Shown: one piece after another, positions 15,819 to 26,013 of the stretch | Position numbering within the stretch: the first letter of the stretch is position 1 | Layout of the letters: the number at the start of each line of letters is the position of its first letter | Assembly: GCF_009690905.1 (NCBI RefSeq) | Contig: NZ_VOSW01000011.1 | Coordinates: 62,001 to 126,000, forward strand | Length of the DNA: 64,000 nucleotides | Source: Paraburkholderia madseniana | Lineage (GTDB): Bacteria; Pseudomonadota; Gammaproteobacteria; Burkholderiales; Burkholderiaceae | Direction: 5' to 3' | The notes under the pieces: model-generated | What the model was told of the DNA's origin: nothing | Seen by the model: only the letters and a program-made list of their open reading frames with translations | The model's database searches: none | Position numbers and translations under genes: made by a program

Positions 15819-16421
15819 ATGAATACACTCGAAGCGTTCAATCAGGCGCTCTTTCTGATGATCAACGCCACGCCATCGACACCCGCCTGGCAAATCGACA
15901 TGGCGCGAATGATTGCCGATTACGTCATTTATCTCGTGCCGCTGTCGCTGATCGCGATATGGCTCTTCGGCGATGCGCGTCAGCGTGAAGTCGCCGTGCG
16001 CGCATTTTGTGTAGCCATGCTCGCCCTCGGGCTCAATCAGATTATCGGTCTGGTTTGGCCGCACCCTCGGCCATTCGTGATCGGAATCGGCCATACGTTC
16101 CTGGAGCACGCGCCCGACTCGTCGTTCCCCAGCGACCACGGGACCCTTTTCGCCACCATCGCGCTGACCTTGTTGCTGGGCGGCGTGAGGCGCTACGGCA
16201 TGGCGATCCTGCTGTCCGGACTTGCAGTGGCTTGGGCGCGCGTGTTTGTCGGCGTCCACTTCCCGCTTGACATGGTTGGCGCCGTCGCCGTGGCGTGCGT
16301 GGCGTTCCTGCTGATCGCGCCGCTGTGGCGGCTGGGTGGCGCCACGGTGACAGGCAGCCTTGTCACGGTGTACCGCAAGCTGCTGGCGTGGCCGATCGAG
16401 CGCGGCTGGTTGTCCTCATAG
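15819..16421 (+). CDS. PAP2 phosphatase, undecaprenyl-diphosphatase (BcrC-like)
   Basis: A 200-aa inner-membrane protein with 5-6 helices. The PAP2 catalytic motifs are complete: WPHPRPF (79-86), PSDHG (104-108, H107) and RVFVGVHFPLDM (R141, H147). It probably dephosphorylates undecaprenyl pyrophosphate on the periplasmic face to recycle the lipid carrier for peptidoglycan, and may confer bacitracin tolerance. Length matches BcrC/YbjG. Monocistronic by context. Confidence 0.88.
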   Translation: MNTLEAFNQALFLMINATPSTPAWQIDMARMIADYVIYLVPLSLIAIWLFGDARQREVAVRAFCVAMLALGLNQIIGLVWPHPRPFVIGIGHTFLEHAPDSSFPSDHGTLFATIALTLLLGGVRRYGMAILLSGLAVAWARVFVGVHFPLDMVGAVAVACVAFLLIAPLWRLGGATVTGSLVTVYRKLLAWPIERGWLSS

Positions 16422-16439
16422 GGCGTTGTGAAACCGCGT

Positions 16440-17432
16440 CTACCGGGTCAGCGCCCGAAAATCACTCGGCGACATCTCGTACGCACGACGAAACGCGCGA
16501 TTGAAATCCGACGCGCTATTAAAGCCCACGCCATAGGCGATCTCGACGATCGCCTTCCCCGGGTAGCGATGCAGTTCATCGGCCGCCTCACGCAGCCGCC
16601 GGTTGCGAATATAGGCAGCCAATCCACCTTCGGGTTCGAAGAGACGATACAACGTGGGCCGGGAAAGTTGCGACGCGGCGAGCACGCTCTCCGGCGTGAG
16701 ATCCGCCTGCCCCAGATTGGCTTCGATGTAGCGGCGCGCCGTCGCGAACATGGCGGTGCGAGCGGCCGCGCGCGCGTTGCCGGTTAGACGCGCCTCCTCG
16801 CCGAAGGCCGCCGCAATCAACAACGCGCAGGTGCGCATCGCGCGATACGCTTCGTGTCCATTCATCTTGTGCAGGTTCTGGGTAAGGTCGGCGAGATGGC
16901 CCGGAATCATGCGCGCGAGCGGCGAGTGGTATTCGATCGCGCTGCCATGAATCGACTCCGCTTCCGGCAGGACGGATTCCACCAGCGCACGCGGCAGAAA
17001 AAAAGCCTGCACACGGCACGCGCTACGCACCATATGCATCGGCTGGTTCATATCCAGCGCGAGAATGCCCGGCCTCGTTTGCAGCGCCTTGCGCTTCGGA
17101 TACAGACCCGTTCCGGTCTCGATGCTGCCCTCGACGGCCACGTGAAAAACGAACTGGCGGACCGAATCGGTTGAAATCCGCGCGACGGATCGCGCCTGCG
17201 ATACCGGGTCTGTACGGCAATCCATGAACGTCAGATCGGCGGCCTTGTAGCTGTCAATCGTGCCGCTGAAACCATCGGCCAGTTGCCAGCGCGAGATCGG
17301 CACGTCGAGAAAGTGGCCCAGACGGTCCCGCCACGCGGGCAGTTGCTCGCGCGGCGCTTCGCGGTGCGTATCAAAGTGGCTGTGAATGCACGCCGAGGGC
17401 GCCGCGTCCCCGGCCACGGAATCGGTCGTCAA
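16440..17432 (-). CDS. AraC-family transcriptional regulator
   Basis: About 330 aa from a TTG at 17432 that follows GGGGGA. A longer frame to 17591 overlaps the 3' end of the lipase gene and looks non-coding. The N-terminal ligand-binding region (AraC-binding-like) has FSGTIDSYKAADLTFMDC and LALDMNQPMHMV. The C-terminal double helix-turn-helix has TPESVLAASQLSRPTLYRLF and AIVEIAYGVGFNSASDFNRAFRRAYEMSP. It lies 55 bases downstream of the secreted lipase gene in the same direction, so it may regulate it. Inducer unknown. Confidence 0.85.
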   Translation of the reverse strand: MTTDSVAGDAAPSACIHSHFDTHREAPREQLPAWRDRLGHFLDVPISRWQLADGFSGTIDSYKAADLTFMDCRTDPVSQARSVARISTDSVRQFVFHVAVEGSIETGTGLYPKRKALQTRPGILALDMNQPMHMVRSACRVQAFFLPRALVESVLPEAESIHGSAIEYHSPLARMIPGHLADLTQNLHKMNGHEAYRAMRTCALLIAAAFGEEARLTGNARAAARTAMFATARRYIEANLGQADLTPESVLAASQLSRPTLYRLFEPEGGLAAYIRNRRLREAADELHRYPGKAIVEIAYGVGFNSASDFNRAFRRAYEMSPSDFRALTR

Positions 17433-17487
17433 AGCATTCCCCCGTGCAGTCTTGTTGTCTGCACATGATAGCCGCAGGCAGCAGCGC

Positions 17488-19074
17488 TCAAAAGTTCGTG
17501 AAGAAGGCCCGGGCGGCGACCATGCAGAACGACGCGACCAGTTCACCGTGATAGGCCTGGAGCACAGCCGAGGCGCCACCGTCAGTCGCACCGCCCGCTA
17601 CGGCCTGATTCGCGAGCGTCGCCTTCGCACTCGCGAAACCCTGCTTGATGGGCGCGTACGGATCGTTGGGCCCGGAGATCGGAGAGTCCACGTCCAGCAC
17701 GGACGTGAGCCCTGCCGGTACTTTGGCGTTCTGCCAGTAGGCCTGCTCGATGCGTGCGTTGAAGAAAAACACGGTGGGATCCGAGCCGCCGCCGCACAGC
17801 AGAACCGGCGCGCGCGGCAGCCAGTTGCGCAAGTCATTGCGCTTGAACGCCTGGCGCAGCGGATGCATGGGATTCGCGGCCGGCGTCAAGGCCACCGTGC
17901 TGTTGGGAAACGCGCCATCGGGATTGGCCGCAGCATCGTCCAGAAGACTCAGGCGATAGGCGTTGCGCACGAGATTGGCGTTGCCGAATCCGGCAGCAAA
18001 CACCGGCGTCAGCGAGGGCGGTGCGAGGGGCGGCGAAGTTGGCGGCGTCATCGAAGCATATTGCGGCGCGGGCGGAACGCTGCTGAAGAGTTGCGTCGAG
18101 GGCAGTTTCCCTTTCGAAAACAGCGTATCGAGCGGCTGCAGGCTCGGCAGGAGATTCTCGATACCCGGGGCATAGGCCGCTTCATAGAAGTCGCCGGGCT
18201 TGCGGTAGATGTTCTCGTAGGCATGCTGGTAGCCCGTCACGACCAAAGTCGTGAACAGCGTCGACCCCAGGTTCACCTCGCCTTCGATGAGCGCGTCCGC
18301 AGTGGCGGCAAGCGCATACGGACCCGATCCTGGTGCGGATGCCGTGACCTTGACACCGGCCGCCTGCAAAGCACGATGCGTCGCGAGAGCCACGAAGCCG
18401 CCTTGCGAATAGCCGGTGACGAAAAGCTTGCCGTTCTCGCGCGTCTTTCTCTCCGGCTTCATTCCACTCAGTACGGCCCGCGCTGCCCGCAGCGAATCGA
18501 CCACATCGGCGGATTGCTGGTCGGCATTCAGATAGGGGTGGTATGTGAGGTCGGAGCCGGCATAGCCCGCATAGTTAGTCGCCACCACGATATAACCCTG
18601 GGCCGCGTACATGGCGGCCACGCTGATGCCCTCCCCGGCGCCGTCGCCGTTGCCGGGATCGGTTTGGGTGATATCGGCGATGTTGTAGTTGCGGTACGCG
18701 GTCGTGCCGTGTGCGTAGAGCATCAGCGGACGCGGCCCGCTACATGCCGCCGACCGTCCGCCCGGAATCATCAATGCGCCACTGGCGGTGGTGGGCTCGC
18801 CCGCGCCGCCGATGGTGCGGTAGCGGAAGGTCACGATCTCCACCCCGCAGGCGGGTCTGCCGGCGATCTGCGCGAGTTGCTGACCGGATGCGTTCGATGC
18901 AAGCACTTTCGAAAACGCTGCGGCGCTGAGCCGAAGCGTGACGCGCTGTTCGAGTAGCTGGCCCCGGGCCTTGCATCCCTCGTCGCAACCGGAACTGGCT
19001 TGCACATAAGCACTGCCGCCCAACGTCAAACATGTCAGCAGCACGAGGGCCGCGTTCCGCATCGCTACAGGCAT
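17488..19074 (-). CDS. Secretory-lipase-family alpha/beta hydrolase
   Basis: A 528-aa exported protein from ATG 19074. The signal peptide ends near AYVQA. The catalytic domain has the nucleophile elbow GYSQGG (S223), an oxyanion region LYAHGTTAYRNYN, VATNYAGYAGSD, and an HGEL near the C-terminus that could provide the catalytic histidine. This matches the LIP (secretory lipase) family, which hydrolyses acylglycerols or related esters. Cysteine pairs (C30/C34) may form disulfides. An AraC regulator follows. Confidence 0.83.
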   Translation of the reverse strand: MPVAMRNAALVLLTCLTLGGSAYVQASSGCDEGCKARGQLLEQRVTLRLSAAAFSKVLASNASGQQLAQIAGRPACGVEIVTFRYRTIGGAGEPTTASGALMIPGGRSAACSGPRPLMLYAHGTTAYRNYNIADITQTDPGNGDGAGEGISVAAMYAAQGYIVVATNYAGYAGSDLTYHPYLNADQQSADVVDSLRAARAVLSGMKPERKTRENGKLFVTGYSQGGFVALATHRALQAAGVKVTASAPGSGPYALAATADALIEGEVNLGSTLFTTLVVTGYQHAYENIYRKPGDFYEAAYAPGIENLLPSLQPLDTLFSKGKLPSTQLFSSVPPAPQYASMTPPTSPPLAPPSLTPVFAAGFGNANLVRNAYRLSLLDDAAANPDGAFPNSTVALTPAANPMHPLRQAFKRNDLRNWLPRAPVLLCGGGSDPTVFFFNARIEQAYWQNAKVPAGLTSVLDVDSPISGPNDPYAPIKQGFASAKATLANQAVAGGATDGGASAVLQAYHGELVASFCMVAARAFFTNF

Positions 19075-19242
19075 GTGAGGCTCCGTCTTGTTGGCTCTTC
19101 TTGGCGCTTGTTGGTATTGCGGCGATTGGGCTGCCTTACATACAGAGTGAGAGGAGTATAGGTAAACAGATTGGCACGCCGCCAGCCTCATCCTTCACTA
19201 ATATTGCAATGGAATGCTTCATGAGGTGTCCGGCCGCGAAGG

Positions 19243-19269
19243 CCGGTCGGCATAAAGAACGCCGACCGG
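19243..19269 (-). terminator. Hairpin downstream of the dienelactone hydrolase gene
   Basis: CCGGTCGGC and GCCGACCGG pair around 9 bases, with a second CGGCC/GGCCG pair overlapping to the left. It lies 70 bases beyond the stop of 19340-20047. The region 19075-19339 holds no gene. Confidence 0.45.
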
Positions 19270-19339
19270 ACTCGCTGCTGGCTGACGGGATCAGGTCGCG
19301 GCTTGCGTCCACCTTTCAATGTGGGTCCGTGCTTGCCGC

Positions 19340-20047
19340 TTACTTCCAGAGCGTGCGGCCGAAGAAGGTCAGCGTGCGGTCCCAGGCCTGCTGCGCCCAG
19401 ACCGGATCAAACTGGGTCCTGGAGATGCGGCCCGGCCCGACTGCCGTTTCGTTCGCGAACGCGTGGTACGCAAGATAGCGATGGAACTCGACGTCGACGT
19501 TGGCCGCACTGAGCTTGGACTCCAATGCATCGACCGTTTCAGCCGGGAAGAATTCGTCTTGCGTCGCCCAGTGACCGAGAACCGGAACCTTGATTTTCGA
19601 TGCGTCGATGTACTCGAGCGGGGGGCAGCCGTACCACACCACCCCGGCCGATACCTCAGGGATATTACATAGCGCAAGCAAAGTAAGCGCGCCGCCCATG
19701 CAATAGCCGGTCACGCCGACGTTCGCCGAGTGCTGCTTCAAATACTGGACGGCGCCCCGCACGTCCTGCGTCGCGGCATCGCCGAAGTCGAGTGCGCTCA
19801 GCAAATGGTTCGCCTCCGCCTCTTCAACCGTCGACTTCCCGCGAAAGAGATCGGGCACCAACGCCAGATAGCCGGCCTGCGCGAGCCGGTCCGCCACGCC
19901 GCGAATCTGATCGTTCAAGCCCCACCATTCCTGAATCACGACGATGGCAGGCGCGCCCTCCAGTTTCTGTGGCTTGGCCAGATAACCCTGGACGTCTTTG
20001 CCGTCAGGGCGGTTAAACGTGATCATTGATCCTGCTGTCCGTTGCAT
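19340..20047 (-). CDS. Dienelactone hydrolase family protein
   Basis: A 235-aa protein from ATG 20047, preceded by GAGGAG. Alpha/beta hydrolase with cysteine nucleophile: GYCMGG (C116), D164 in ATQDEFFP and H195 in YHAFAN reproduce the Cys-Asp-His triad of carboxymethylenebutenolidase. IQEWWGLNDQIRGVADRLA near the N-terminus is family-typical. The classical reaction opens dienelactone to maleylacetate in chloroaromatic breakdown. No such pathway genes are adjacent, so the real substrate is uncertain. Confidence 0.88.
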   Translation of the reverse strand: MQRTAGSMITFNRPDGKDVQGYLAKPQKLEGAPAIVVIQEWWGLNDQIRGVADRLAQAGYLALVPDLFRGKSTVEEAEANHLLSALDFGDAATQDVRGAVQYLKQHSANVGVTGYCMGGALTLLALCNIPEVSAGVVWYGCPPLEYIDASKIKVPVLGHWATQDEFFPAETVDALESKLSAANVDVEFHRYLAYHAFANETAVGPGRISRTQFDPVWAQQAWDRTLTFFGRTLWK

Positions 20048-20273
20048 CAGTTGCTCCTCGAAGTAGCCGAAGCCGCTAGCATAGCGCCAGAGTGGCAGGT
20101 TCTGCTGAGCGCCCGGCAAGCAGATCAATACGACCTGTACCACCCGACTTTGCGGCGATGATCTCTTTCGTCACCTCATTGCGATCCATGGTCCAATTCT
20201 TTATTGATTTTGGCCAAAGCGGCCCCTCGAACCCATACTGCGGCTTACCCGTCGTTTCCGGTTCAGGCTACTC

Positions 20274-21239
20274 ATGTTCGCCCTCGATCACCTTGATGGA
20301 ATCCGCCCGTTCAGATCCCGCGGACGCTTCAAACTATCAGTGGTGCTCTCCCTCATTGCCTGCGCCCTATTGAGCCCGGCGTTCGGCAGCGCCGGCGCGT
20401 CCGGCCCGTCGACCGCCGCCCTGACTCATGTGCGAATTCTTCGCCTATCCGGTGACGTGGTGAGAGAGGGCCGCTGGGCCTTTCTTATCACCGCGCTGAA
20501 CCACACCGTAGCGGCCTACGGCCCATACGTCATCGACGCCTATTTTTCACCGATGTCGGCCCAGCGCGAGGTCGACGAGGTGATATCCGGCCGCCTCATC
20601 AATGTCCTCGCGAGCGAGCCCGGACACCCGGAACTCGACGCCGCGGCGATTCCGGTGCCGATCCCCATCGACCGTGGCCTGCTCGGCTATCGCGTGGCGC
20701 TGATCAATCAGGGCGAGCAGGCGAAGCTCGACAGCATCCACGACCTCCAGGGTCTTCGCACACTCAGCATTGGCCAGGGTCAGGGTTGGGGCGACGTCCC
20801 CATCTACCGCGCGGCCGGCGTTCCACTCGTCACCGCAAGCCGCTACGACCTGCTTTTTCCGATGCTGGCTGACCACCGCTTCGATATGTTCCCGCGCGGC
20901 GTGGTCGAGATCACGCGTGAAATCAAGGCCTTTCAGCCGAGCTACCCGAATATGAGGATCGACTCTCACCTCCTGATCCGCTACCCGTACGCGCAGTTCT
21001 TCTATGTCAGCCAAACCGAGCCGCTGCTGGCGAAGCGGATTCGGGACGGCCTTGAAGCCATGCTGAAGGACGGGAGTTTCGAGGCGTTATTCCGCGAACA
21101 CTTCGCGCAAGACATCGCCGATCTGCACCTCGAGCGCCGCGTGCTGATCGATTTGAAGAATCCCTTGCTCCCGTCATGGGTGCCTCTCGATCGCAAGGAA
21201 CTCTGGCTCGATCCGTTCGACGGCAAGAAACGGAATTGA
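20274..21239 (+). CDS. Exported solute-binding-like protein heading the kinase locus
   Basis: A 321-aa protein with an N-terminal hydrophobic segment (LSVVLSLIACALLSPAFGSA) after a basic stretch, consistent with export. It aligns with 7145-8017: RGLLGYRVALI, LSIGQGQGWGDVPIY, MFPRGVVEITREI, and the C-terminal RDGLEAMLKDGSFEALFREH typical of periplasmic binding protein type 2 domains. No transporter genes are present. Downstream on the same strand are a 132-aa orphan, two kinases and a response regulator. I infer a periplasmic cue receptor feeding the hybrid kinase. Ligand unknown. Confidence 0.72.
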   Translation: MFALDHLDGIRPFRSRGRFKLSVVLSLIACALLSPAFGSAGASGPSTAALTHVRILRLSGDVVREGRWAFLITALNHTVAAYGPYVIDAYFSPMSAQREVDEVISGRLINVLASEPGHPELDAAAIPVPIPIDRGLLGYRVALINQGEQAKLDSIHDLQGLRTLSIGQGQGWGDVPIYRAAGVPLVTASRYDLLFPMLADHRFDMFPRGVVEITREIKAFQPSYPNMRIDSHLLIRYPYAQFFYVSQTEPLLAKRIRDGLEAMLKDGSFEALFREHFAQDIADLHLERRVLIDLKNPLLPSWVPLDRKELWLDPFDGKKRN

Positions 21240-21257
21240 TGCGCGGGACGATAGACG

Positions 21258-21288
21258 TTAAGGATTTCCTGACCCAAAAATCAGGAAA
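21258..21288. promoter_or_regulatory. RcsB-like box pair upstream of the 132-aa gene
   Basis: TTAAGGATTTCCTGAC at 21258-21273 and an inverted half-site TCAGGAAA at 21281-21288. The core is identical to the box at 5752 and lies 105 bases before the 21378 start. I infer autoregulation by the response regulator at 26010. Confidence 0.55.
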
Positions 21289-21377
21289 CCACCAGTCCAT
21301 AGTCCGGACTACCTGACGGCAACACTCAAGCGCGGCGTTTAAAGTGGTTCATTACATACCATCGCCGGATCCCCGTT

Positions 21378-21776
21378 ATGACCGACTACTTTTTGCCGCG
21401 CGAGAATACAGTCGAACGCATCGACGAGCTGTGCATACGTCTATTCGAGCTTTGGTGTGAAGAAAGAAAACTGGTACCGCTCGCCTATCTTTTGCACTGC
21501 TGGCCGTTGACCGGTCACGATACGGTTGCGGTCAAGCGTCTGGCTGACGCCATGTCGGACCTGTCCCAGTTCCAGACGGCGAAACTCAGTACTCGTGAGT
21601 CGACCCTGATCCGCGAAATAATCGGCAACGCCCGCGAAATCATTGGCGAGTCATTGCCGCGTGGCGCCACTGCCGCGAACGGTGCGGGCATCATGTGGAT
21701 GCGAGTGCGGCTCGCGAAGGCAGCGCTTCAAGTGCCAGCGTTCGCCGCAGCGGACTTCCTCGACGGCCCCTTATAG
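21378..21776 (+). CDS. Orphan regulatory-locus protein (132 aa), paralogue of 5875-6183
   Basis: Starts at ATG 21378 with [19 protein letters not shown], a Trp-Cys-Glu, then [14 protein letters not shown], matching the 102-aa protein at 5875. The C-terminal part ([19 protein letters not shown] and an Ala-rich helix) is longer than in the paralogue. No export signal, transmembrane helix or catalytic motif. It ends 62 bases before the hybrid kinase, so it is probably co-transcribed and may modulate the phosphorelay in the cytosol. No characterised homologue is known to me. Confidence 0.68.
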   Translation: MTDYFLPRENTVERIDELCIRLFELWCEERKLVPLAYLLHCWPLTGHDTVAVKRLADAMSDLSQFQTAKLSTRESTLIREIIGNAREIIGESLPRGATAANGAGIMWMRVRLAKAALQVPAFAAADFLDGPL

Positions 21777-21838
21777 ACCGCGATTCGGCGACGAGTGCAA
21801 AATACACAAACAAAGAAGCACAGCACTCGCGGGGAAAT

Positions 21839-24004
21839 ATGGTGGCGAATAGCGTTGGTTCACTCTTTGCCTCGCCCGGCCGATTCAGGCACAGCGTGGT
21901 TTTCCGGCTGCTGGCCACCGTGCTGCTGTTCAGTTGCGCGGTCACGTTATTGCTGACCGCACTACAGCTCTATCGCGACTATAGCCGCGGCGTCGAACTG
22001 ATCGAAACACGTCTGTCAGACATCGACCGAAGCAATCGCGACAGCCTTGGCGAGGGTCTGTGGCAGCTCAACCGCACTGAACTTCAGCTTCAACTGAACG
22101 GCATCCTGCGGCTTGCCGACATGTGCGCCGCCGAGGTGCGCGAGACCGGATCGAGCGAGACGCCACTGGTCGTGACGGCTGGCGAGCGCAGGACAGGCGC
22201 CGTGATATCCCGCGAATTTCCGATCTTTTATCGCATCCACGGCGCCCAGCAGAAGATCGGCACACTCTATGTGCAAGCGACGCTTGCCAACCTCTATCAG
22301 GCGTTAGCGCAAACCGCGCTGGTCATTCTGGTCAGTCAGGCCACCTATACATTCATCGTTGCGCTGTTCACCATCTACATCTTCTCGCGCCTCGTTACGC
22401 GGCATCTCGCCACGATTGCCCGACTGGTCGGCGAATACGACTTCCGTGCGGCGCCAAAGCCGTTCGTCCTGCCGCGCCGCCAGCCGCGCTGGCCAGACGA
22501 GCTCGATCGCGTGGTAGCCGCGTTCAACAGCATGGGCGCGCGGCTGCATGACGCCTATCTCGCCGAGCGCGACGCCACTGCGCAGCGGGAAGCGCGGCAC
22601 CTCGCCGAAGCCGCCAACCGGGCCAAAAGCGAATTCCTCGCGAACATGAGCCACGAACTGCGTACGCCGCTGAACGGCATCCTCGGCTATACGCAGATTT
22701 TGCTGCGCGACGGCAGCCACAGCGAGCGCCAACGCAACGCGGTCGAAGTAATCCACCGCAGCGGCGAACATCTGCTCACGCTGATCGACGATACGCTCGA
22801 TTTCGCGCGCATCGAAGCCGGCAAAATGCGCATCGAAATGGCCGACGTCCCGCTGCCGGGCGTCCTCGATACGATCCGCGACATTATCAACGTGAAGGCG
22901 GAACAAAAACGCCTGCGATTCCTATGCGACCTGGCCCCCGACCTGGGCGGCGCAGTGCGGGCAGACGAGCGCCGCTTACGGCAGGTGCTGCTTAATCTGC
23001 TGGCGAATGCGGTCAGATTCACGGACACAGGCTGCGTCAGCCTGCAAGTCGGCCTTGCGCCCTCAGGCGCGGTGCGCTTCTGCATACGTGACTCGGGAAT
23101 CGGCATCGCGGCCGACAAGCTCGGCGTGATTTTCGACCCTTTCGAGCAGGCCGGCGGCCCCGAACGACGCGCCGGTGGCGCCGGGCTTGGCCTTGCGATC
23201 AGCCAGCAGTTCGTGCGCGCAATGGGTAGCGAAATCCACGCGGAAAGCACGCTCGCGCATGGGAGCGTCTTCTGGTTCGATCTCGCGCCGGCCGTCGTCG
23301 ATGTGTCCGCGGCGCGTACCGACGCGGCAACGCCGGCCGCGCGGGCCGTGACGGGCTACACCGGTCCGCGCCGCAAAGTGCTGGTGATCGACGACGAGCC
23401 CGTCAATCGGGCGGTCCTGGTCGAGCTTCTGGGTCAACTGGGCTTCGACACCATCGAGGCCGCCAGCGGGCACGAGGGACTCACGAAGGCGCGCAGCGAG
23501 GCGCCGTCGCTCATCATGACCGACATCCTGATGCCTGAAATGGACGGGCTCGAAACAACGCGCAGATTGCGTCGATTACCGGGACTCGGCGATATTCCGA
23601 TCATCGCCGTGTCGGCGAATCCTTCCTGGAGCGACGAGAAACGAAGCACCGACGCAGGCGCGAACGCCTTCCTTTCCAAACCCGTCGACTTCGACCGGCT
23701 GCAGGCCCATCTGGCGGATTTGCTGGCGCTGAAGTGGACTGACTCGCCAGCGCCTCGCTCGCCGCAACCTGGCGCATCGCGCACGCCCTCTCCCGCGTTG
23801 CCCGATGACGAACTCAACAACCTGCATCATCTCGCCCGTCTGGGCGACATGCGTGCCATCGCCGAATGGGCCGACAGGATGGCGGCCCTCGACGAGCGCA
23901 ATCTGGTATTGACAACAGAGTTGCGTGCACTCGTTAAAGGCTATCAGTCAAAGGCCATCCTGCTGCTCGCGGAGGAATATCTCGAGAGGAGGCCCAAGCC
24001 ATGA
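21839..24004 (+). CDS. Hybrid sensor histidine kinase
   Basis: A 721-aa protein from ATG 21839 (GGGGAAAT upstream). TM1 is about residues 21-43, then a periplasmic sensor of about 110 residues, TM2 about 158-183. A short linker leads to HisKA with [13 protein letters not shown] (H272), HATPase_c (N390, DSGIGI 418-423, GAGLGLAI 448-454) and a receiver (IDDE 517-520, phosphoacceptor D562 in [11 protein letters not shown]614). The last 90 residues form a helical tail without a clear HPt histidine. It autophosphorylates and passes phosphate internally. The stop overlaps the next kinase start by 4 bases. Confidence 0.92.
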   Translation: MVANSVGSLFASPGRFRHSVVFRLLATVLLFSCAVTLLLTALQLYRDYSRGVELIETRLSDIDRSNRDSLGEGLWQLNRTELQLQLNGILRLADMCAAEVRETGSSETPLVVTAGERRTGAVISREFPIFYRIHGAQQKIGTLYVQATLANLYQALAQTALVILVSQATYTFIVALFTIYIFSRLVTRHLATIARLVGEYDFRAAPKPFVLPRRQPRWPDELDRVVAAFNSMGARLHDAYLAERDATAQREARHLAEAANRAKSEFLANMSHELRTPLNGILGYTQILLRDGSHSERQRNAVEVIHRSGEHLLTLIDDTLDFARIEAGKMRIEMADVPLPGVLDTIRDIINVKAEQKRLRFLCDLAPDLGGAVRADERRLRQVLLNLLANAVRFTDTGCVSLQVGLAPSGAVRFCIRDSGIGIAADKLGVIFDPFEQAGGPERRAGGAGLGLAISQQFVRAMGSEIHAESTLAHGSVFWFDLAPAVVDVSAARTDAATPAARAVTGYTGPRRKVLVIDDEPVNRAVLVELLGQLGFDTIEAASGHEGLTKARSEAPSLIMTDILMPEMDGLETTRRLRRLPGLGDIPIIAVSANPSWSDEKRSTDAGANAFLSKPVDFDRLQAHLADLLALKWTDSPAPRSPQPGASRTPSPALPDDELNNLHHLARLGDMRAIAEWADRMAALDERNLVLTTELRALVKGYQSKAILLLAEEYLERRPKP

Positions 24005-26013
24005 ACGACACAACGATCGCGGCAGAGCCGGCCACCATTCTGGTTGTGGACGACGCACCGATCAACATCGGTGTCGTGGCCGACAGTCTCGAGGATAAGG
24101 GCTTTCGCGTGTTCGTTGCGCTCGACGGCGAGGAGGCGCTCGAACGCGCGCAATTTTCGCAGCCCGACCTGATCCTGCTCGACGTGAAAATGCCGGGCAT
24201 CGACGGCTTCGAAACCTGTCGCCGGCTCAAGCGCAATGAGCAGACCCGTGAGATTCCGGTGATCTTCATGACGTCGCTCGCCGATACGGACGACCTCGTC
24301 GAAGGATTCTCGGTTGGTGGCATCGACTACGTCACCAAACCATTCCAGATCGCCGAAATGTTGGCGCGCATTCGCACTCACCTCGCGCTGCGCGCCATGC
24401 ACAAGGCACTCCGATCGCGCAACGAAAGTCTCTCGAGCGAGGTGGCGGTTCGGCAGCAGGCGCAAGAAGCCCTCTCCCGCGTGCGCGACGAACTCGAAGA
24501 CCGCGTCGCCGAACGGACCGGCCAACTCGCGCGCGCGAATGCAAGCCTGCTGGTCGAGATCGACGAACGCATACGGACCGAAGCGAAACTCGTGTCGAGC
24601 GAAGCGCGCTTTCGCACGATCGTCGAGACGAGCCCGGTGCCGTTGTGCATTACGTCCATGGACGAAGGGCGGGTCCTTTACATGAACGGGCCGTTCCGCT
24701 GGCTGTTCGGTTTCGGCGCGGACGATCACGGCGTCACCTACATGGGCGACTTCTATGTCGACCCGACGGAGCGCGACAGAACGGTCGAACTCCTGCGCCA
24801 CGAAGGCGGATTCACCAACAACGAAATCCAGTTCAAGAATTCGGCGGGTGAGCGCTTCTGGGCAGTGGCGACCGCGCGCATTGCGACGTTCGCCGACGCC
24901 CCAGCGATCTATGTCGGTCTCAACGACGTCACCGCGCGCAAACAGGCTGAAGAGAAATTGCGCGCGAGCGAAGCCAGTCTGGCGAACGCCCAGCGGCTGG
25001 CCAAACTTGGCGACTGGGAATGGACTGCGGCCGCCGGCGTGACGCACTGGTCGTATGAGATGTACCGGATTCTCGGTTTCGAGCCGAACGGCGTGCGGCC
25101 CAGCTATCGAACACTGCGCGCGGCGATTCACCCCGAGGACCGGGCCGCTGTACGACAGGCCGTGCGTGCGGTGATCGCCGACCGGCAGCCGCATTTTCTC
25201 GATTGCCGCCTGACCGGTGCGGACGGCGAGCCACGCATCGTGCAGCTTCACGTCGAAGCGGCGCATGAAGGGCCCGGCTATCCGCTCAAGCTGGTCGGTA
25301 CGATTCAGGACATGACGGAACGCAAGCGAGTCGAACAGGAACTGCTCGAGTCGCGCGAGCGGTTGCGCGAGTTGTCCGCGTACATGGAGGCGGTTCGCGA
25401 AGAAGAACGAAAGTGGATCGCCATGGAAATTCACGACGAACTCGGGCAATTGCTGACCGCGCTGAAAATGGACGTGTCGCTATTGCGGATGCGGCTCGAC
25501 AGCGATTCGGAAGCAGCCAGAAAAACCGAGGACATGCGTGAACTGGTCGAGAAGACCATCTGGATGGTCCGCAATGTGGCCAGCCACCTCAGACCGGCTG
25601 CGCTAAACTTTGGCATCCTGTCGGCGCTCGAGTGGCTCGTGGACGACTTCGTTCGACGTAATCGCATGCCGTGCCAGTTGTCGATCCTTGGCAGCGAACC
25701 GGTTCTGCCGGACGCGCATGCAACGGCCGTGTTCCGCATCGCGCAGGCCTCGTTGACCAATGTTGCGCGCCATGCCGGCGCTTCGCGCGTCGATGTCACG
25801 CTCGCCGCAAGCAACGGCGCATTGACACTCCATATCAGCGATAACGGATGCGGCTTCGATCTGCCCGTTGCACGCCGGCGCTATTCCTACGGACTGCTCG
25901 GCATGAGCGAACGCGCGCGGCTGATTGGCGGCACGTTGCAGATCGAGAGCGCGCCCGGCGCAGGCACAACCGTCTCTATTCACATCCCGCTCAGGACCGA
26001 GAAAAGCACATGA
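24001..26013 (+). CDS. Receiver-PAS-PAS-HisKA_3 sensor kinase
   Basis: A 670-aa soluble protein. It begins with a receiver ([11 protein letters not shown]61 in [12 protein letters not shown]113), then a coiled coil (about 135-200), PAS1 (about 200-315) and PAS2 (about 325-440). The HisKA_3 dimerisation helix of NarX/DegS type follows, [20 protein letters not shown] with H478. The HATPase ends in [16 protein letters not shown]. The N-terminal receiver could accept phosphate from the upstream hybrid kinase. HisKA_3 kinases normally phosphorylate LuxR-type regulators, and one is the next gene. Overlaps both neighbours by 4 bases. Confidence 0.92.
   Translation: MNDTTIAAEPATILVVDDAPINIGVVADSLEDKGFRVFVALDGEEALERAQFSQPDLILLDVKMPGIDGFETCRRLKRNEQTREIPVIFMTSLADTDDLVEGFSVGGIDYVTKPFQIAEMLARIRTHLALRAMHKALRSRNESLSSEVAVRQQAQEALSRVRDELEDRVAERTGQLARANASLLVEIDERIRTEAKLVSSEARFRTIVETSPVPLCITSMDEGRVLYMNGPFRWLFGFGADDHGVTYMGDFYVDPTERDRTVELLRHEGGFTNNEIQFKNSAGERFWAVATARIATFADAPAIYVGLNDVTARKQAEEKLRASEASLANAQRLAKLGDWEWTAAAGVTHWSYEMYRILGFEPNGVRPSYRTLRAAIHPEDRAAVRQAVRAVIADRQPHFLDCRLTGADGEPRIVQLHVEAAHEGPGYPLKLVGTIQDMTERKRVEQELLESRERLRELSAYMEAVREEERKWIAMEIHDELGQLLTALKMDVSLLRMRLDSDSEAARKTEDMRELVEKTIWMVRNVASHLRPAALNFGILSALEWLVDDFVRRNRMPCQLSILGSEPVLPDAHATAVFRIAQASLTNVARHAGASRVDVTLAASNGALTLHISDNGCGFDLPVARRRYSYGLLGMSERARLIGGTLQIESAPGAGTTVSIHIPLRTEKST

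Noticed and set aside
16440..17591. 383-aa version of the AraC regulator
   Set aside because: The extra 53 N-terminal residues overlap the lipase 3' end and look random. The TTG at 17432 follows a good ribosome site.
17386..18957. Long plus-strand open frame (523 codons) opposite the lipase gene
   Set aside because: It is the antisense shadow of the lipase gene: Arg/His-rich, with no signal peptide, domain or ribosome site, while the minus strand encodes a clear GYSQGG hydrolase.
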